Shown here piece after piece: positions 54,136-64,000 of a stretch of DNA of 64,000 nucleotides. The position numbers and the translations under genes were made by a program. The DNA is taken from contig QPFY01000016.1 of NCBI GenBank assembly GCA_003665825.1, forward strand, positions 248,001 through 312,000, in the 5' to 3' direction. The notes below the pieces were generated by a model, which saw only the letters and a list, made by a program, of their open reading frames with translations, was not told the DNA's origin and searched no databases. The stretch comes from Microbotryum silenes-acaulis. Its lineage: Eukaryota > Basidiomycota > Microbotryomycetes > Microbotryales > Microbotryaceae. The first letter of the stretch is position 1, and each line of letters begins with the position of its first letter.

Positions 54136-56108
54136 ATGCCGATCCCTTATGTGTTTGGCGAATCACCCAGAGTAGCGATCTCTCCGGCGCATCATTTTCG
54201 TCGTCGAAGCTCGGTCGCCAGCCTACTTGTCTCGACGCCGGGATCGTCTCCGCCGAGATCGCCTCCAATCGCAGCTCACACCCCTCCGACCAATCAAACT
54301 TCGCTCAGACAGCCGTTTATCTCCCAGTTGATCTACGACGAGAAGAGCGGTGAAATCGACTACCCTTGCTCGCCTCCGACTTTGTCGTCATGGCCGAAAA
54401 AGTCAAGCTCCGAGTCCTTAGAGGAGAAATCGTCACCGACGAGCTCCCGATTTCATCTACACGCTTACGGTACACGACGGCGAGCATCGCCGCCAAAGGG
54501 GCGACCTTTCCAACTGCCAAGACCATGGCTCTCCGTCATTGCTCTTATCAGCGTCACTCTTTCTTTCGTCGTCCTTCTGACTTACCTGGTCCCCTCTTCG
54601 TACGTCATCCCTCACCGCTTGGACCCTCGAGGCCCCGCGCTAGCCACGGCTATGGGATTATCTTCCCACTCTTCCTCGGCTGAGAATTTTGCTGCAGGCA
54701 TAACGCACCATGAACTAACCTGATGAACTTTTTATTATTTCGTTTAACAGCACCCCCTACACCATGGGTTCCGCCGCTTCAGCGCTCCTCTTTCACAAAT
54801 CCACCAAGTGCGAGCCGTATTCCGCATTCGGTGCGTTGTACGCCGACACCCACGACCCGGATGCAAACCGGTGGATACCCTTCGAGGAGAAGTGTCAGGC
54901 ACCCAAATTCCTCGGCAGGCTGCGCAACGACCAAACCACCGCCGACTTCTCCTGGCTCAGGAATCGAACAGCGCTCATCATCGGAGACCAGATCTCGCGC
55001 GAGCACGTCGAAAACTTTTGCATCTTGATGGGCAAGGAGAGTGAGGTCATTCGAGACGACCATAAGTACAGCCCTGGAAACGCGATCTTCCGAATGCCAG
55101 CCAAAGCGCAGCATTTGGGTGAGCGACCCAGCCGAATCGCAGCGCGGTCAAGCAAGAGCGCCGGTCGCTCGCTCCGGGACACCAGTCGGCCCCACATGTG
55201 CTACATCCCCCAGTACAATTTCATGGTATGCCGCTTCCTCTTTTAATTGAATGATCCGGTCCGCCGTACTGACCCGGCTTGCCTTCGCTTGGTCTTACAG
55301 CTCGTGTCCATCTTCCATTTTGGCCTCGACCAAGAAGACTTTTGGCGCGACTCGGAAGCGCCTCAATACGTTGCCCCTGGGATGTTTGAGCATCGTCTGG
55401 CCGATGTCGTGGAGCCCGTCGTCAGGGCACTCCGAGCCGACGGCCGCGCATCGGCGCCGGACTTTGTCGAAGTCACCTCCGGCGTATGGGATCTCGCTCG
55501 TTGGGCCCAGCAGGACATTACCGCGCAGCAAGACACGGCCGGACCTCTGGCCAAAGACCGAGTCACATGGTACCGGTTCCGAGTGGGTCAGGCTCTGGAG
55601 AAGGTTCGCAAAATGTTCCCCGACGCCAAGGCCAAGACATGGCGAACGCTGCACTACCCCCTCGATGCGCAAGCCGAGCGTGAATACTTTTTCGTGAGTC
55701 ATGTCAGACCCATAGCTCCACTTGAGGTATACGATGACTGAAAACTGACACCATCTCACCGCCCCGGCGTCACTATAGGAGAAAATTGCTCCTCGACAAA
55801 GGAACTCGACTGCACTTCCCGAACCTCCTCTCTTCTCTCACGCCCGCATCAACCAACTCGACGAAGCCGTTCGCTCGCTTCTCCTACCGACAGAGATTGG
55901 AGATCTCAGTTTGGAAGCCCCCCACCCCGATTTCCGGCTCAACGAATGGGGCACGATGCTGAAGGGTCACGAAGCTCATCAACTCGACAGGATCCACGGT
56001 GACCCTCTTCCCGGCGGATACCTGTGGGCGGATGTGATGCTGTACGAGCTCTGGCGCGGGGTGATGCACAGCGAACGCCGCTCCCTTAGATCTGGGTTCC
56101 ACCTATGA
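54136..56108 (+). CDS. Type II membrane protein, SGNH/PC-esterase-like luminal domain
   Basis: Four exons (54136-54599, 54751-55225, 55301-55693, 55779-56108) give 553 residues. A Ser/Pro/Arg-rich cytosolic N-terminus (about 130 residues) precedes one hydrophobic segment (VIALISVTLSFVVLLTYLV) and a luminal domain. Motifs in order: KCEPYSAFGALYADTHDPDA, TALIIGDQISREHVENFC, YNFM-LVSIFHFG, PDFVEVTSGVWDLARWAQQD, and near the end HQLDRIHGDPLPGGYLWADV. GDx...SGVWDL...DxxH fits fungal SGNH/PC-esterase-like glycan-modifying proteins of the Golgi. The usual GDS serine reads Gln here. Family placement is by motif only. Confidence 0.6.
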
Positions 56109-56844
56109 AGGACTCAAACATCCTAGAACGATAGATTCACCCTCGATACCCTCTCCCTTGCCGCTCATTACGACATCATCACGATATCAAAAGCATCACG
56201 ACAAATCGTTTTACACGATACAACGCTCAATGATTCAGTATTCACTAGCTGGGCCTACGATTTTTAATCAGTAACTAGCAGTAATTCATACCCTTCACGG
56301 CATTTGCTCGACCCATAACTCGCCGCATGTGCGAGGAGGATGCACTAGCAATCTCCACCCCCTACCGAGCTCCTTCGGGCGCTCGCACCAGGTAGGGCCC
56401 TCGAGCAGAGATGGGAATCTACTCGCGTTTGACAGTCACTTGAACATCTACAAAAACATCAACGATCAAGAATCTTGCGACATTGCGGAGCAATTGATCG
56501 CAGCCCAAGGCGTCGTGCCTTCCAAGAAGGTGGCTGACCGGTATACGGGTCGAGCTGGTGTAAGGGGATGCCTTACAGGAACAGCCCCATAAGTAGCCCC
56601 TGAGTAGCTGGAACTGTCGAGTTCTAGTTACGACTTGCTTTTAGCCTAGCGGTCAAGAACGACAGATTGTATTTTATGCATATCAGAGGCGCATACCTTA
56701 CAGCTGGGGTTCCGCGCTGAAAGACAAATGATGTACTGCCGAGACAACTCTACCATACACGTAACCGACAACAAAAGACCTTTCCAGACTTAACCGACAA
56801 CGAAGGAATTTTCCGATGTTTGACGAGACAGCAATTATGTGGTA
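56109..56844. other. Convergent 3' regions
   Basis: About 740 nt between the membrane protein and the subtilase gene. Nothing recognised. Confidence 0.45.
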
Positions 56845-59800
56845 TTATGCCGTCATGGTGAATTCGGGACTGAGCCAAGACTCGTAGGACGACTCAAGCG
56901 TCGGGTCGGCGGTGATGCGCAGCGCTCGGAGCAAGACTCGGTAAGGCGTGTTGACGGTGGCGGTCTGCGTGGCATTGTTCGCGTCGCTGTAGGCACCCTT
57001 CCAGAGGTATTCCGTGTCGGTCAGACTGACAAGTGTGTCGCGAGGAGCCTCGAGGTTGGTATAGATTCGCCCCACCGTCGGGATGGCGGAGTACAGCGTG
57101 CTTGAATCCCTCTTCAGCATAACTGGCCCAGCCGTGAGTGCATCAAAAGCAGTACGCTTCGAGCGCGGGCGGACGAGGCGACGCATGGGATTGGTAATCG
57201 ACGGGACCGTGGTATAGAACGCGGTATCGGCCGTGACAAGATCGACGGTGACGGATCGCGTGCCTCCAGCCAGGCGGAATAAGATGGTCACACCGTCGGC
57301 CATCGAGATCGCCTCGCTGCCTTGCGCGATGCCACCGTCCGCAAGACCGAGGAAGGGGTAGAAAGCACCGATGGCTTTGTCTGTCGTGTCAAGAACTAAA
57401 TTATGGAGGGTGGCAAGAAGAGGTCAGTTTGGAGCTGGAAAAAACACTCTTCTGGCAGTGGGTGTGCGAGCTTACCGGGCATGTCGATCATCTTGGCAGC
57501 GAGGCCAAAGTAAGGAACCGTATACGACTCGGTACCGAGCCAAGGAAGAGCAAGTGCTCGACCATCAACAGTGATAAATCCGGAGAAGAGGGGGAAGCGG
57601 GCGGCTTGGTCGGCCGACAACGACGGAGGGGTAAAAGTGATGGTGACGGTCGAAGTCTGGTAGCCGAAGAGTAGCAAGTTCTGCTTGTTGAAGGAGGCAC
57701 TTGCCGTAGCGGTGACACTTGCGGGGTCGGTCAAAGGAACGATGTCTTGAGCTGCGGACTGGTTGATGAATGGAATTGGAGGAACGTCAGCTACGAAGGA
57801 AAGGGCGTGTGTTGTCACGCGTAGCAGTGGCAGCATGCAACCTACGTTCGCATAGTGGGCGATTGCCTGCGAGGCAATGGATGCCAAGCTGTACTGGACC
57901 GGATACCAGTTCCTGTTCTCGATCGTCAACGTGACGGCGTAGTTGGGGTAGGCGGTGTCGTTTAAGGCGAATTGGTAAGGGCTAAGCAATGTCTTCGCCG
58001 AGGCGGCGCGGGCTACGTTGATGGAACCTAGGACATCAACAACCAAGGTGAGCGAAATGTTGTCGCTAGAGTGAAACGGGTGGCCGTACCCGGACTTACC
58101 ACCCCCCTGAAGAACGACGCTGTTGGGGGTCGAATCACCAATTGTCGTCGGCACGCGATTCGCCGTCGTAGCGAGTAGACTCCGGACCTGGAAAGGAGTG
58201 AGTTGCTCCGAAGCGCGCGTCGAGATGATCAACGCCATGGCACCAGCTGTGTTTGCCATGGCACAACAGCAACGAATGGAGTCAGTGTAATTGCGAGGAG
58301 AGGCTATTTAGACCATTGCATCGACGCCTTGACTCACCGACAAGTGGCGAGGCTTGACTGGTACCACGCAAGATCCCAACGCCACCGCTGGCCATAGTGA
58401 CGGTCGACAAGATGTTCGAGCCCGGGGCCGACACGGAAGGTTGCCCAAACATATCAAAGGTAGGCGTGTAGCTGGAGAACGAGGACGTGAGTCCACCCGA
58501 AACCTTGTCCTGGACGCCGACCACGTTGGAGCTGGCCGGCAAGAGCGACCCGGCAGGGAAGGACATTTGCAAGCCAGTCAGGTTAGCGTTAAAGTGCGAC
58601 AGGAGCTGTGGACAATCCGTTTCACGTCAGATCCATAAAGTGATGTGTCACGTAGCTACATGTACATACTTGGACTCCAGCTTCGTTCGTGAGGCCGCCT
58701 ACTCCCCGAGAGCCCGATGTGCCGACGGTCAGCTGGGGGATCATAAAGTCGGTCGCGGTGTTGTAGATCAGCGTGACGGCGGCACCCGCCGCGGCCGTAA
58801 TGTTAATCTTATTGATGAAACCACACCCGCCACGTCGAACGACAGCGACTTTGCCGGCGAGACTGTTGGCAGGAAGAGCGCTGCACGCATCGGTGGTCGA
58901 CGCCCCCGTGGGATCGGTGAAGACGACCGGGTAGCTTCCGTTCAGAGGAAGAGGAAACGGGCTCATGTAGGCAATTGGAGCCCGGCCCCCGTTGAGTTGA
59001 GCTTGGTACGTCGGTAGTGTTGTGGCGTCACTGAGGTTTGAGTGGGTCAAGGTCAGGTCCACACTCGGATACAGGAGACATCGACGCGGACCACTCACGT
59101 CGAGCCGACGGAAACGCTGTTAAGCGCTGAACTAGGGTACGCTGCCTGGAAAAGTCCTTTTTGATCAAATTTGAGGCGAGTCAGTGCGGGCTCCGGATGG
59201 CACACAGAACAGCCTTACTGAGTAACGTACCTTCGTTCCCGGAATTGCCGGCACAGACGGCGACGTGAATTCCTGCATTCACGAGGCCATCAAGAACGAT
59301 CTCTGAAGGCGTAACGCTCGACCAACCGACCGATCCAAAGACGGAGAGGTTGATGACCTGGCAGCCATCGCTCTGGGCGCGAAGAAGCGCAGAAAGGATG
59401 AGGTCGTCGGTCGTCTCGTCGGACAGACAGCCAAAGATGCGGTAGTGACCAAAGTTGGCCTTGGGTGCCACACCCGTGAACCCGTACTGGTTCGCCAACG
59501 CCGAGATGATGCCCTGGACGTGGGATCCGTGATCATTGCAGCTGGAGTAAGGGTCGGGGCTCTGGACGGCGTTGTTCGACGTGACGCTGAAATTGTCGCC
59601 AACAAAGTCGTATCCAAACGACGTCTGGCAACCCGGCCCAAAGCAGCCACCCAAGATCGGGTTCTTGTAATCCAAACCTCCGTCGATGACGCAAACTTTG
59701 ACGCCTTGGCCAAGGCTGCCCGCGTTGTGAAGCTTGTCGACACCCGTTTGGACGTGCGGCCCATACTTGTCGTTGGCGTAGGGGGATTGGCTGGGCAGGA

Positions 59801-60540
59801 AAGATCGGAGCTTTGCGAGCAGCGCACTCAGGAAGCCGTCTGCTACTTTGAGGAACGTTTGCCCCTCGGAGTCCCATGAGGCCGCGCTTGCGGGAGCGAG
59901 GCGGTAAATCCGATTTCGGAAGACACGCTGCATCGATAGGGGCGCGACGTAGCATCAGCTCACACGTCTCTCTTGCGCACCACGCATGCACGAGCACTCT
60001 CGACATACCTTGACCTGCTTCAGAGCCAGAATGTCTTCCTGTTGTACGCCATCGGCGACGGTAATAGCCGCTCCGCTGAAAGTAACGCCAGAATACTTTT
60101 TATAGATCTCGGCATCGATACCTTGGCCCGAGAGCTGTCCCAGCACGGAGGTCAAGACCTGTCGGGTGAAGATAAAAAGGCGATCGATCGTTCTCAGTTT
60201 CAGACTACTATGAAGTTCGAGGGCCCATCTTGGGCGGGGACTGCCGATGACCGGTGGCGATCCCGAAAAAAGTGGGGAGGTGGAGCGGGACTGCCGAGCG
60301 CTGGGTGCCGACGCGAAGGGGCGAACGCCGACGATGGACCACAACACTCACCGTCTCGAGCGAGATGGCCCGTTTGGAGAGCGTCGTCGAAGGTTCGAGT
60401 TCGACAATGAACGAGTTGGGTACATAGGATGCTTCATTGTTCTTGGGCGCCCGAGGGAACGCGTGGGTGAGCGTGAGCGAGAGCGAGAACACGGCTAAGG
60501 CGAACAACGTGGGCCAAGCTATGTTGAGGAAGGGTCTCAT
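56845..60540 (-). CDS. Secreted subtilisin-like serine protease (S8) with PA-domain insert
   Basis: Ten exons (60540-60352, 60158-60009, 59927-59231, 59156-59099, 59030-58670, 58605-58338, 58246-58100, 58027-57842, 57790-57476, 57395-56845) give about 973 residues. A signal peptide (core LFALAVFSLSLTLTHA) is followed by an inhibitor-like propeptide. The catalytic triad is present: Asp about 195 (VKVCVIDGGLDYKNP), His about 246 (CNDHGSHVQGI) and Ser about 567 (ILRGTSQASPLV), with the oxyanion Asn in CAGNSGNEG. A protease-associated domain is inserted between His and Ser (VVRRGGCGFINKINITAA). The C-terminal half is a beta-rich region like cuticle/C5a-peptidase-type subtilases, ending ESWLSPEFTMTA. 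The 51-nt intron 57841-57791 is in-frame and weak (donor GTTGCA); without it the protein is 17 residues longer. Confidence 0.92.
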
Positions 60541-61289
60541 TGCGCGCTCCTGATGCGAAGGCGGAGACCGATGACGAAGGAGCGGGGGCCTGAACGGCCG
60601 AGAGGATCAGGTCGAGGTTTACGGAGGACGGGGTTATAGGAAGGGCAGCAACGACAGTGACTGGCAAGTAGCGGAGTGGGAGCAGGCACGCCGATACAAG
60701 TGATGTGCAAGAGGACAAAAACACGGCAACCAATCGAGTTCCAAGCTGCGGCAAGACCCGTTGGCGAGCCGAAGCCTCTGGCTGGCTGAGGTGGATGTTG
60801 AGCAGGATCGGCGTGAACTTACTCCGTACGGAAGGCAACTCGGAATATAACCGAAAAAAAACTCTAGGACAAAAAGAAGCCTGTGGGCAAAAACAGAGAC
60901 AGCGCGTAAGTTGTTTCTCCCAGGTCTGGACAAAACGAACCAAAAATGCCCTCGGGCGCGCGCTCTTGTGAGGCAACGGATTAGTCAGCGCCAGGCGCCG
61001 GCGGGCGCGAGCAGGATCGCCGGCACACCGTGGACGAATTTGGCGGCCAAGACTAAGAACAAAGACGAATGCGGTTGTGGCAAGGAAAGCCCGCGGGTGG
61101 GTCCGGGGATCGAGGATCTTAACTGTTCCAGGCGGACCTCTCCGGTCTGCAAGTGGGACCGGAAGTGTAAGGGCTATGCCTCACAGAAAACTGCGAGGAC
61201 TATTGTAGATCGAAGTCGAGGTGGTGAGAGTACTTGTAAGACATCGTTATTAATTGCCCAAAAGAGAGCGCCCCAGAGAGAGAAAGAGA

Positions 61290-61353
61290 GGGAGAGAAAT
61301 TTGGGGGAGGGTTTCCCTGTGAGCCCGGCCGAGGCCCATGCGCCGCTCTCAGT
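61290..61353 (+). repeat. Arm 1 of imperfect long inverted repeat
   Basis: About 62 nt that match the reverse complement of 61731-61792 at about 51 of 62 positions without gaps (hand count). The best-matching core is GGCCGAGGCCC preceded by a GAGCC block. Confidence 0.7.
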
Positions 61354-61730
61354 CTTGGGGTGGGACACAAGCGTGGTCCGTATATCTGGAAATATGGGCG
61401 ACAGGACACAAACAACGGTGGTAAGAAGATAGCATCTTGATCCACAGAAAAAAAATTGCGGAACATCAAGCGAACGACGAAGCTCTCGTCTCCCGTAGGC
61501 AAGAACGTGACCGGAAGTGGGAAATCAGGAGCTCATGGACCGTTTCGCCCAGAACGAGCAACGCCGACAAGGGTACAACCCCCTCAGATCTCTCGCTATC
61601 TTCCGCGCAAAGTGGTACGAATGACAAGTCGAAGAATACCAGACAACACGTCGGAGGGGAGGGGGTAAGGTGCCCGTCCATGAGATCAGGCCTCAGACCC
61701 CGTAGCCAACGTGTCAAAGACTGACTGACT

Positions 61731-61794
61731 AACGGTGGCGCACGGGCCTCGGCCTGGCTCAAAGGGGAACCCTTCCACAAATATCTCTCTCTCC
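61731..61794 (-). repeat. Arm 2 of imperfect long inverted repeat
   Basis: Partner of the arm at 61292-61353 in opposite orientation, with a spacer of about 380 nt. It lies just beyond the end of the Ty3/gypsy coding remnant, so it may be part of a terminal region. Confidence 0.7.
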
Positions 61795-62549
61795 AATATT
61801 GCTCGAGAGAGAAGGCCCCAGAAAAGGTGCTGTTCATGGTACGTCATGCCCTCACTTGCGACATGGCCCGTCATTTCTTGAGGTTGTTCGAGGACAACCT
61901 CTCGTGTCGCCACTGTCCCCGATGCTGTCCCCGATGCATACGGTCCCCAAACACCTCATCATTCTGCCAGAGGACTCCATCGGTAAGCTCGTATCGATCA
62001 AAGCCCTCAACCAGGGAAACGATTTTCTGAAAGAACGTGTCGCCGGCATAACTCGTTAGAGCTTTCATGAACCGACGGTGGTAATCCTCGTCCTGATTCA
62101 AAACTTCTTCGGAAGCTTCCTCGAGACGTGCCGCTTGGGCTTTCGCTGCTCGGTTCCCCGACACCTGTCTCGTCGTCTTCGTGTTTTCTGTGGGTCGCTC
62201 AATGTCTCTGCTTTTACCCTTGGCTTTCGCCGACGTCTTCATTGCACCAAGTGTGCGATCGAGCAACAAAGGTGCGTCGTCCCGCTCGGTGTTGAAATCA
62301 TCCAGTCTGGTGTCGTCCACGTTTCCATCAGCAATATTGTCGTCCTCGTACTGTCCGCAACATAATCGCATTCGCCATCGATATGTCGGATCGTGACGTC
62401 AAAACTGCGACATAAACGCATACGCTCGCGCCTGCTGGTCATTCATCTTTTTGGTTGTCAAGAACCCCTCCAAAAAACTGGTTTTTGTTGTTTTGTATCA
62501 AGCCTGATTAGATTTCACATATTCGGTTATCTACGCAAAATCAAATCCG

Positions 62550-62683
62550 TGTTGGAATCAACAATGATTCCGAAAATGACCTACTAAGCTTTTCCAATTA
62601 ATGGAAGCGACCCAAGTTCGACTCCTGGTCCAGCCGTTCTCATCTTTTGTTGATCATTTTCGGAATCATTGTTGATTCCAACA
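62550..62683. mobile_element. 134-bp non-autonomous element with 30-bp perfect terminal inverted repeats
   Basis: 62550-62579 and 62654-62683 are exact reverse complements over 30 nt. The ends read TGTTGG...CCAACA. The flanks carry the 5-bp direct repeat ATCCG (62545-62549 and 62684-62688), as a target-site duplication should. The host sequence is the Ty3/gypsy RNase H remnant. TGTNR-type ends with a 4-5-bp duplication are known from Ginger-type DNA transposons and also resemble LTR ends (TG...CA). The interior contains a tRNA 3'-end-like stretch at 62616-62632. Too short to encode a protein. Confidence 0.85.
62616..62632 (+). other. tRNA 3'-end / primer-binding-site-like stretch
   Basis: GTTCGACTCCTGGTCCA looks like a T-loop plus acceptor strand plus CCA. 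On the minus strand it starts TGG, as retrotransposon primer-binding sites do. It also resembles a Pol III B box. It sits inside the 134-bp element. No matching 5' half of a tRNA is visible. Confidence 0.45.
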
Positions 62684-63138
62684 ATCCGAAAGGACGATCA
62701 CTCTGCGTGCAACCAGGATGCTCTTATACTTGGGAACCCTCATAGATCGCCAGCAGTTCAATCTGATGAACGGGATAGCTCAACTGTGCTCCTGTCAGCT
62801 TTCTTGAGTGACAATAAACGGCTGCGCATTCCACCAATTCTCGGCGTACAGAACGCACGCCGACGTCAACCAATGCGGGAGTGGAGCACCGAAATTCTGA
62901 AAGTCCGTCATCGCAATTTTTACCTTGTTGACGAACGCCTTGAACGGAATACACCCAGTGTAGGAATCTTGACTATAACAGTAGCCTTTGTGGGCGGTTG
63001 GGTAGCCACCCGGACAGCGGAGGACTCCCCTTTTGAGTGTTGCATGCGAAGTAGTTCATTATTCGTGATTGTCATAATATTCTTTTCCATGGGTGATAAT
63101 AAGTGTCCGGATGTTCAGCCCCAACCAAAAAATCCCAA

Positions 63139-64000
63139 TCAACTGCTGAACGTGAACGGAGGACTGAGCCAACTCTCCCAACTCGACTCGACTTTCGGAT
63201 CGGCTGTCGTCTTGAGCGTGCTGCCAAACGAGAAGGAGCGTGTCTGAGTTAGTCTCTGAGCATCCTCTCCGGTTCAAGTAAAAAGCTTACCGAAGCAAAA
63301 GCCTGTACGGGGTGGCGGTGTCGGCCTCGGCAAAAACGCCACTGGTCGGTGTCGTTTGGTACTGACCCGTGAAGCTGATTTGCTGGTCAGAGAACCCGAG
63401 TCCAGTTCCCGACTCGATGGCCCAGTCCCGGGGTTGGTTCTGACTACTGCTGACACGACCGACAATCGAGGTCGATGCATAGGACTGCACAGCTCGCGTG
63501 ATCAAGCCCGAGCGAGCGAGGATGTGGCTGTCTTCGGACGCGTCGACTTCGAGCGACTCGAACTCTTGCTCGTAGTCACTCGAGAGCGATCGGCGCTTGA
63601 GGTTCGCGTTGTTGCTGGGCAAGACCGTCGGTTTGAACGTCGTGTTGGCAAAGACCAGGTCGACGTTGTAGGCTCGGGTCGCCTCTGCGGGGTGGTGCGT
63701 GAAAAAACTGTCAGCAATGGCTCTACATGACTGCGCGACAAGAATTACTTACGAGCAAGTCGGAAGTACAGGGTGAGACCGTTGGCGATAGGGTAGTCCT
63801 TGACCTTGTTCGCTGTTTGAGCCTCACTACCATCGGTAATGAAGGGGTACTTGAGGCCGGACTGGTAATTGTCGGCGTAGGTCGACGTCTTGTCGAGGAT
63901 CTGCATGTCGCTCATGTTGCCGGCCATGCCAAAGTACGGGATCTGGAATTTTTGTTTCGCGGGATCGTCGGCGGTGATGGTGATGAAACCACTGTACATC
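63139..64000 (-). CDS. Second subtilisin-like protease, C-terminal part only
   Basis: Exons reaching the window edge (64000-63753), 63684-63291 and 63220-63139 encode about 240 residues that parallel the end of the 56.8-60.5 kb subtilase. Shared segments: FITITADD vs FITVDGRA, IPYFGMAGNMSDM vs VPYFGLAAKMIDM, NGLTLYFRLA vs DGVTILFRLA, TPYRLLLR vs TPYRVLLR, and SSWESWLSPPF vs SSYESWLSPEF at the C-terminus. The introns fall at matching places. It is a tandem paralog in the same orientation, and its catalytic part lies beyond the window. Confidence 0.9.

Larger units (their letters stand above)
61871..62954 (-). mobile_element. Decayed Ty3/gypsy LTR retrotransposon fragment (RNase H to integrase junction)
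   Basis: Minus-strand pieces in several frames line up with the end of a gypsy pol gene. The order is CHSRKLTGAQLSYPVHQIEL (about 62800), then EGFLTTKKMNDQQARAYAF (about 62475-62415), then VTIRHIDGECDYVAD (about 62400-62355), then LTSYAGDTFFQKIV and RYELTDGVLW (about 62070-61970). Stops and at least two frame changes separate them, one at a T-run near 62400. Most of gag, RT and integrase are missing. The region between the first two blocks holds the nested inverted-repeat element and further unaligned sequence. It is non-functional, a relic. Confidence 0.8.
60541..63138. other. Intergenic 2.6 kb between the two subtilases, with transposon debris
   Basis: Holds the promoter of the first subtilase, an imperfect inverted repeat (61292-61353 / 61731-61792), a decayed Ty3/gypsy fragment and a nested 134-bp inverted-repeat element. 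No intact gene. Confidence 0.7.

Noticed and set aside
62590..62640. Complete tRNA gene in the 134-bp element
   Set aside because: Only the 3' T-arm/acceptor/CCA-like part is visible; no D-arm, anticodon arm or A box.
62669..63247. 192-residue plus-strand frame near the second subtilase
   Set aside because: It runs antisense to the gypsy relic and the last subtilase exon, both of which show real similarity on the minus strand.

Overview
The window reads as nuclear DNA of an intron-dense, GC-rich fungus. The gene set (WOPR regulator, TRAPPC2L, DUF3245, NCS1 permease, TAL1, GPI2, MON1) and the many short introns in each gene fit a basidiomycete, plausibly Pucciniomycotina; that placement is inference. 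Twenty-three protein-coding loci are supported. Two are cut by the window edges. Nearly all had to be assembled across introns of about 50-250 nt, with GTR(N)GT donors and YAG acceptors. For almost every gene the exon lengths I counted by hand add up in frame.

Layout. 0-7.4 kb: the 3' part of a Rif1-like HEAT-repeat gene, then the Cys-Gly dipeptidase DUG1. 8-13 kb: a WOPR (Gti1/Pac2) regulator with about 3.3 kb of gene-free upstream DNA. 13-24.4 kb: a minus-strand run of housekeeping genes: AP-1 beta adaptin, ATP synthase subunit d, ribosomal protein eS1, proteasome ATPase Rpt3 and the GTPase Arl1. 24.9-33 kb: an SOD-fold mitoribosomal protein, transaldolase, an atypical SDR and a small secreted cysteine-rich protein. 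33.5-51.4 kb: GPI2, MON1, OPI10/Hikeshi, a DUF3245 protein, TCA17/TRAPPC2L, the inositol pyrophosphate kinase/phosphatase VIP1/Asp1, deoxyhypusine synthase and a purine-cytosine permease. 51.4-64 kb is more accessory: a long gene-poor stretch, a type II membrane protein with an SGNH/PC-esterase-like look, and two secreted subtilases in tandem. Between the subtilases lies a decayed Ty3/gypsy remnant carrying a nested 134-bp inverted-repeat element.

The genes do not form one pathway. Several concern membrane traffic (APL2, ARL1, MON1, TCA17), GPI anchoring (GPI2) and protein turnover or synthesis (RPT3, RPS1, DYS1, the mitoribosomal protein).

The most unusual signals are two start codons split by an intron (GPI2 A|TG, OPI10 AT|G), other introns directly after the start codon, 8-nt coding exons, GC-AG introns, and the nested element with 30-bp perfect terminal inverted repeats and a 5-bp target-site duplication.
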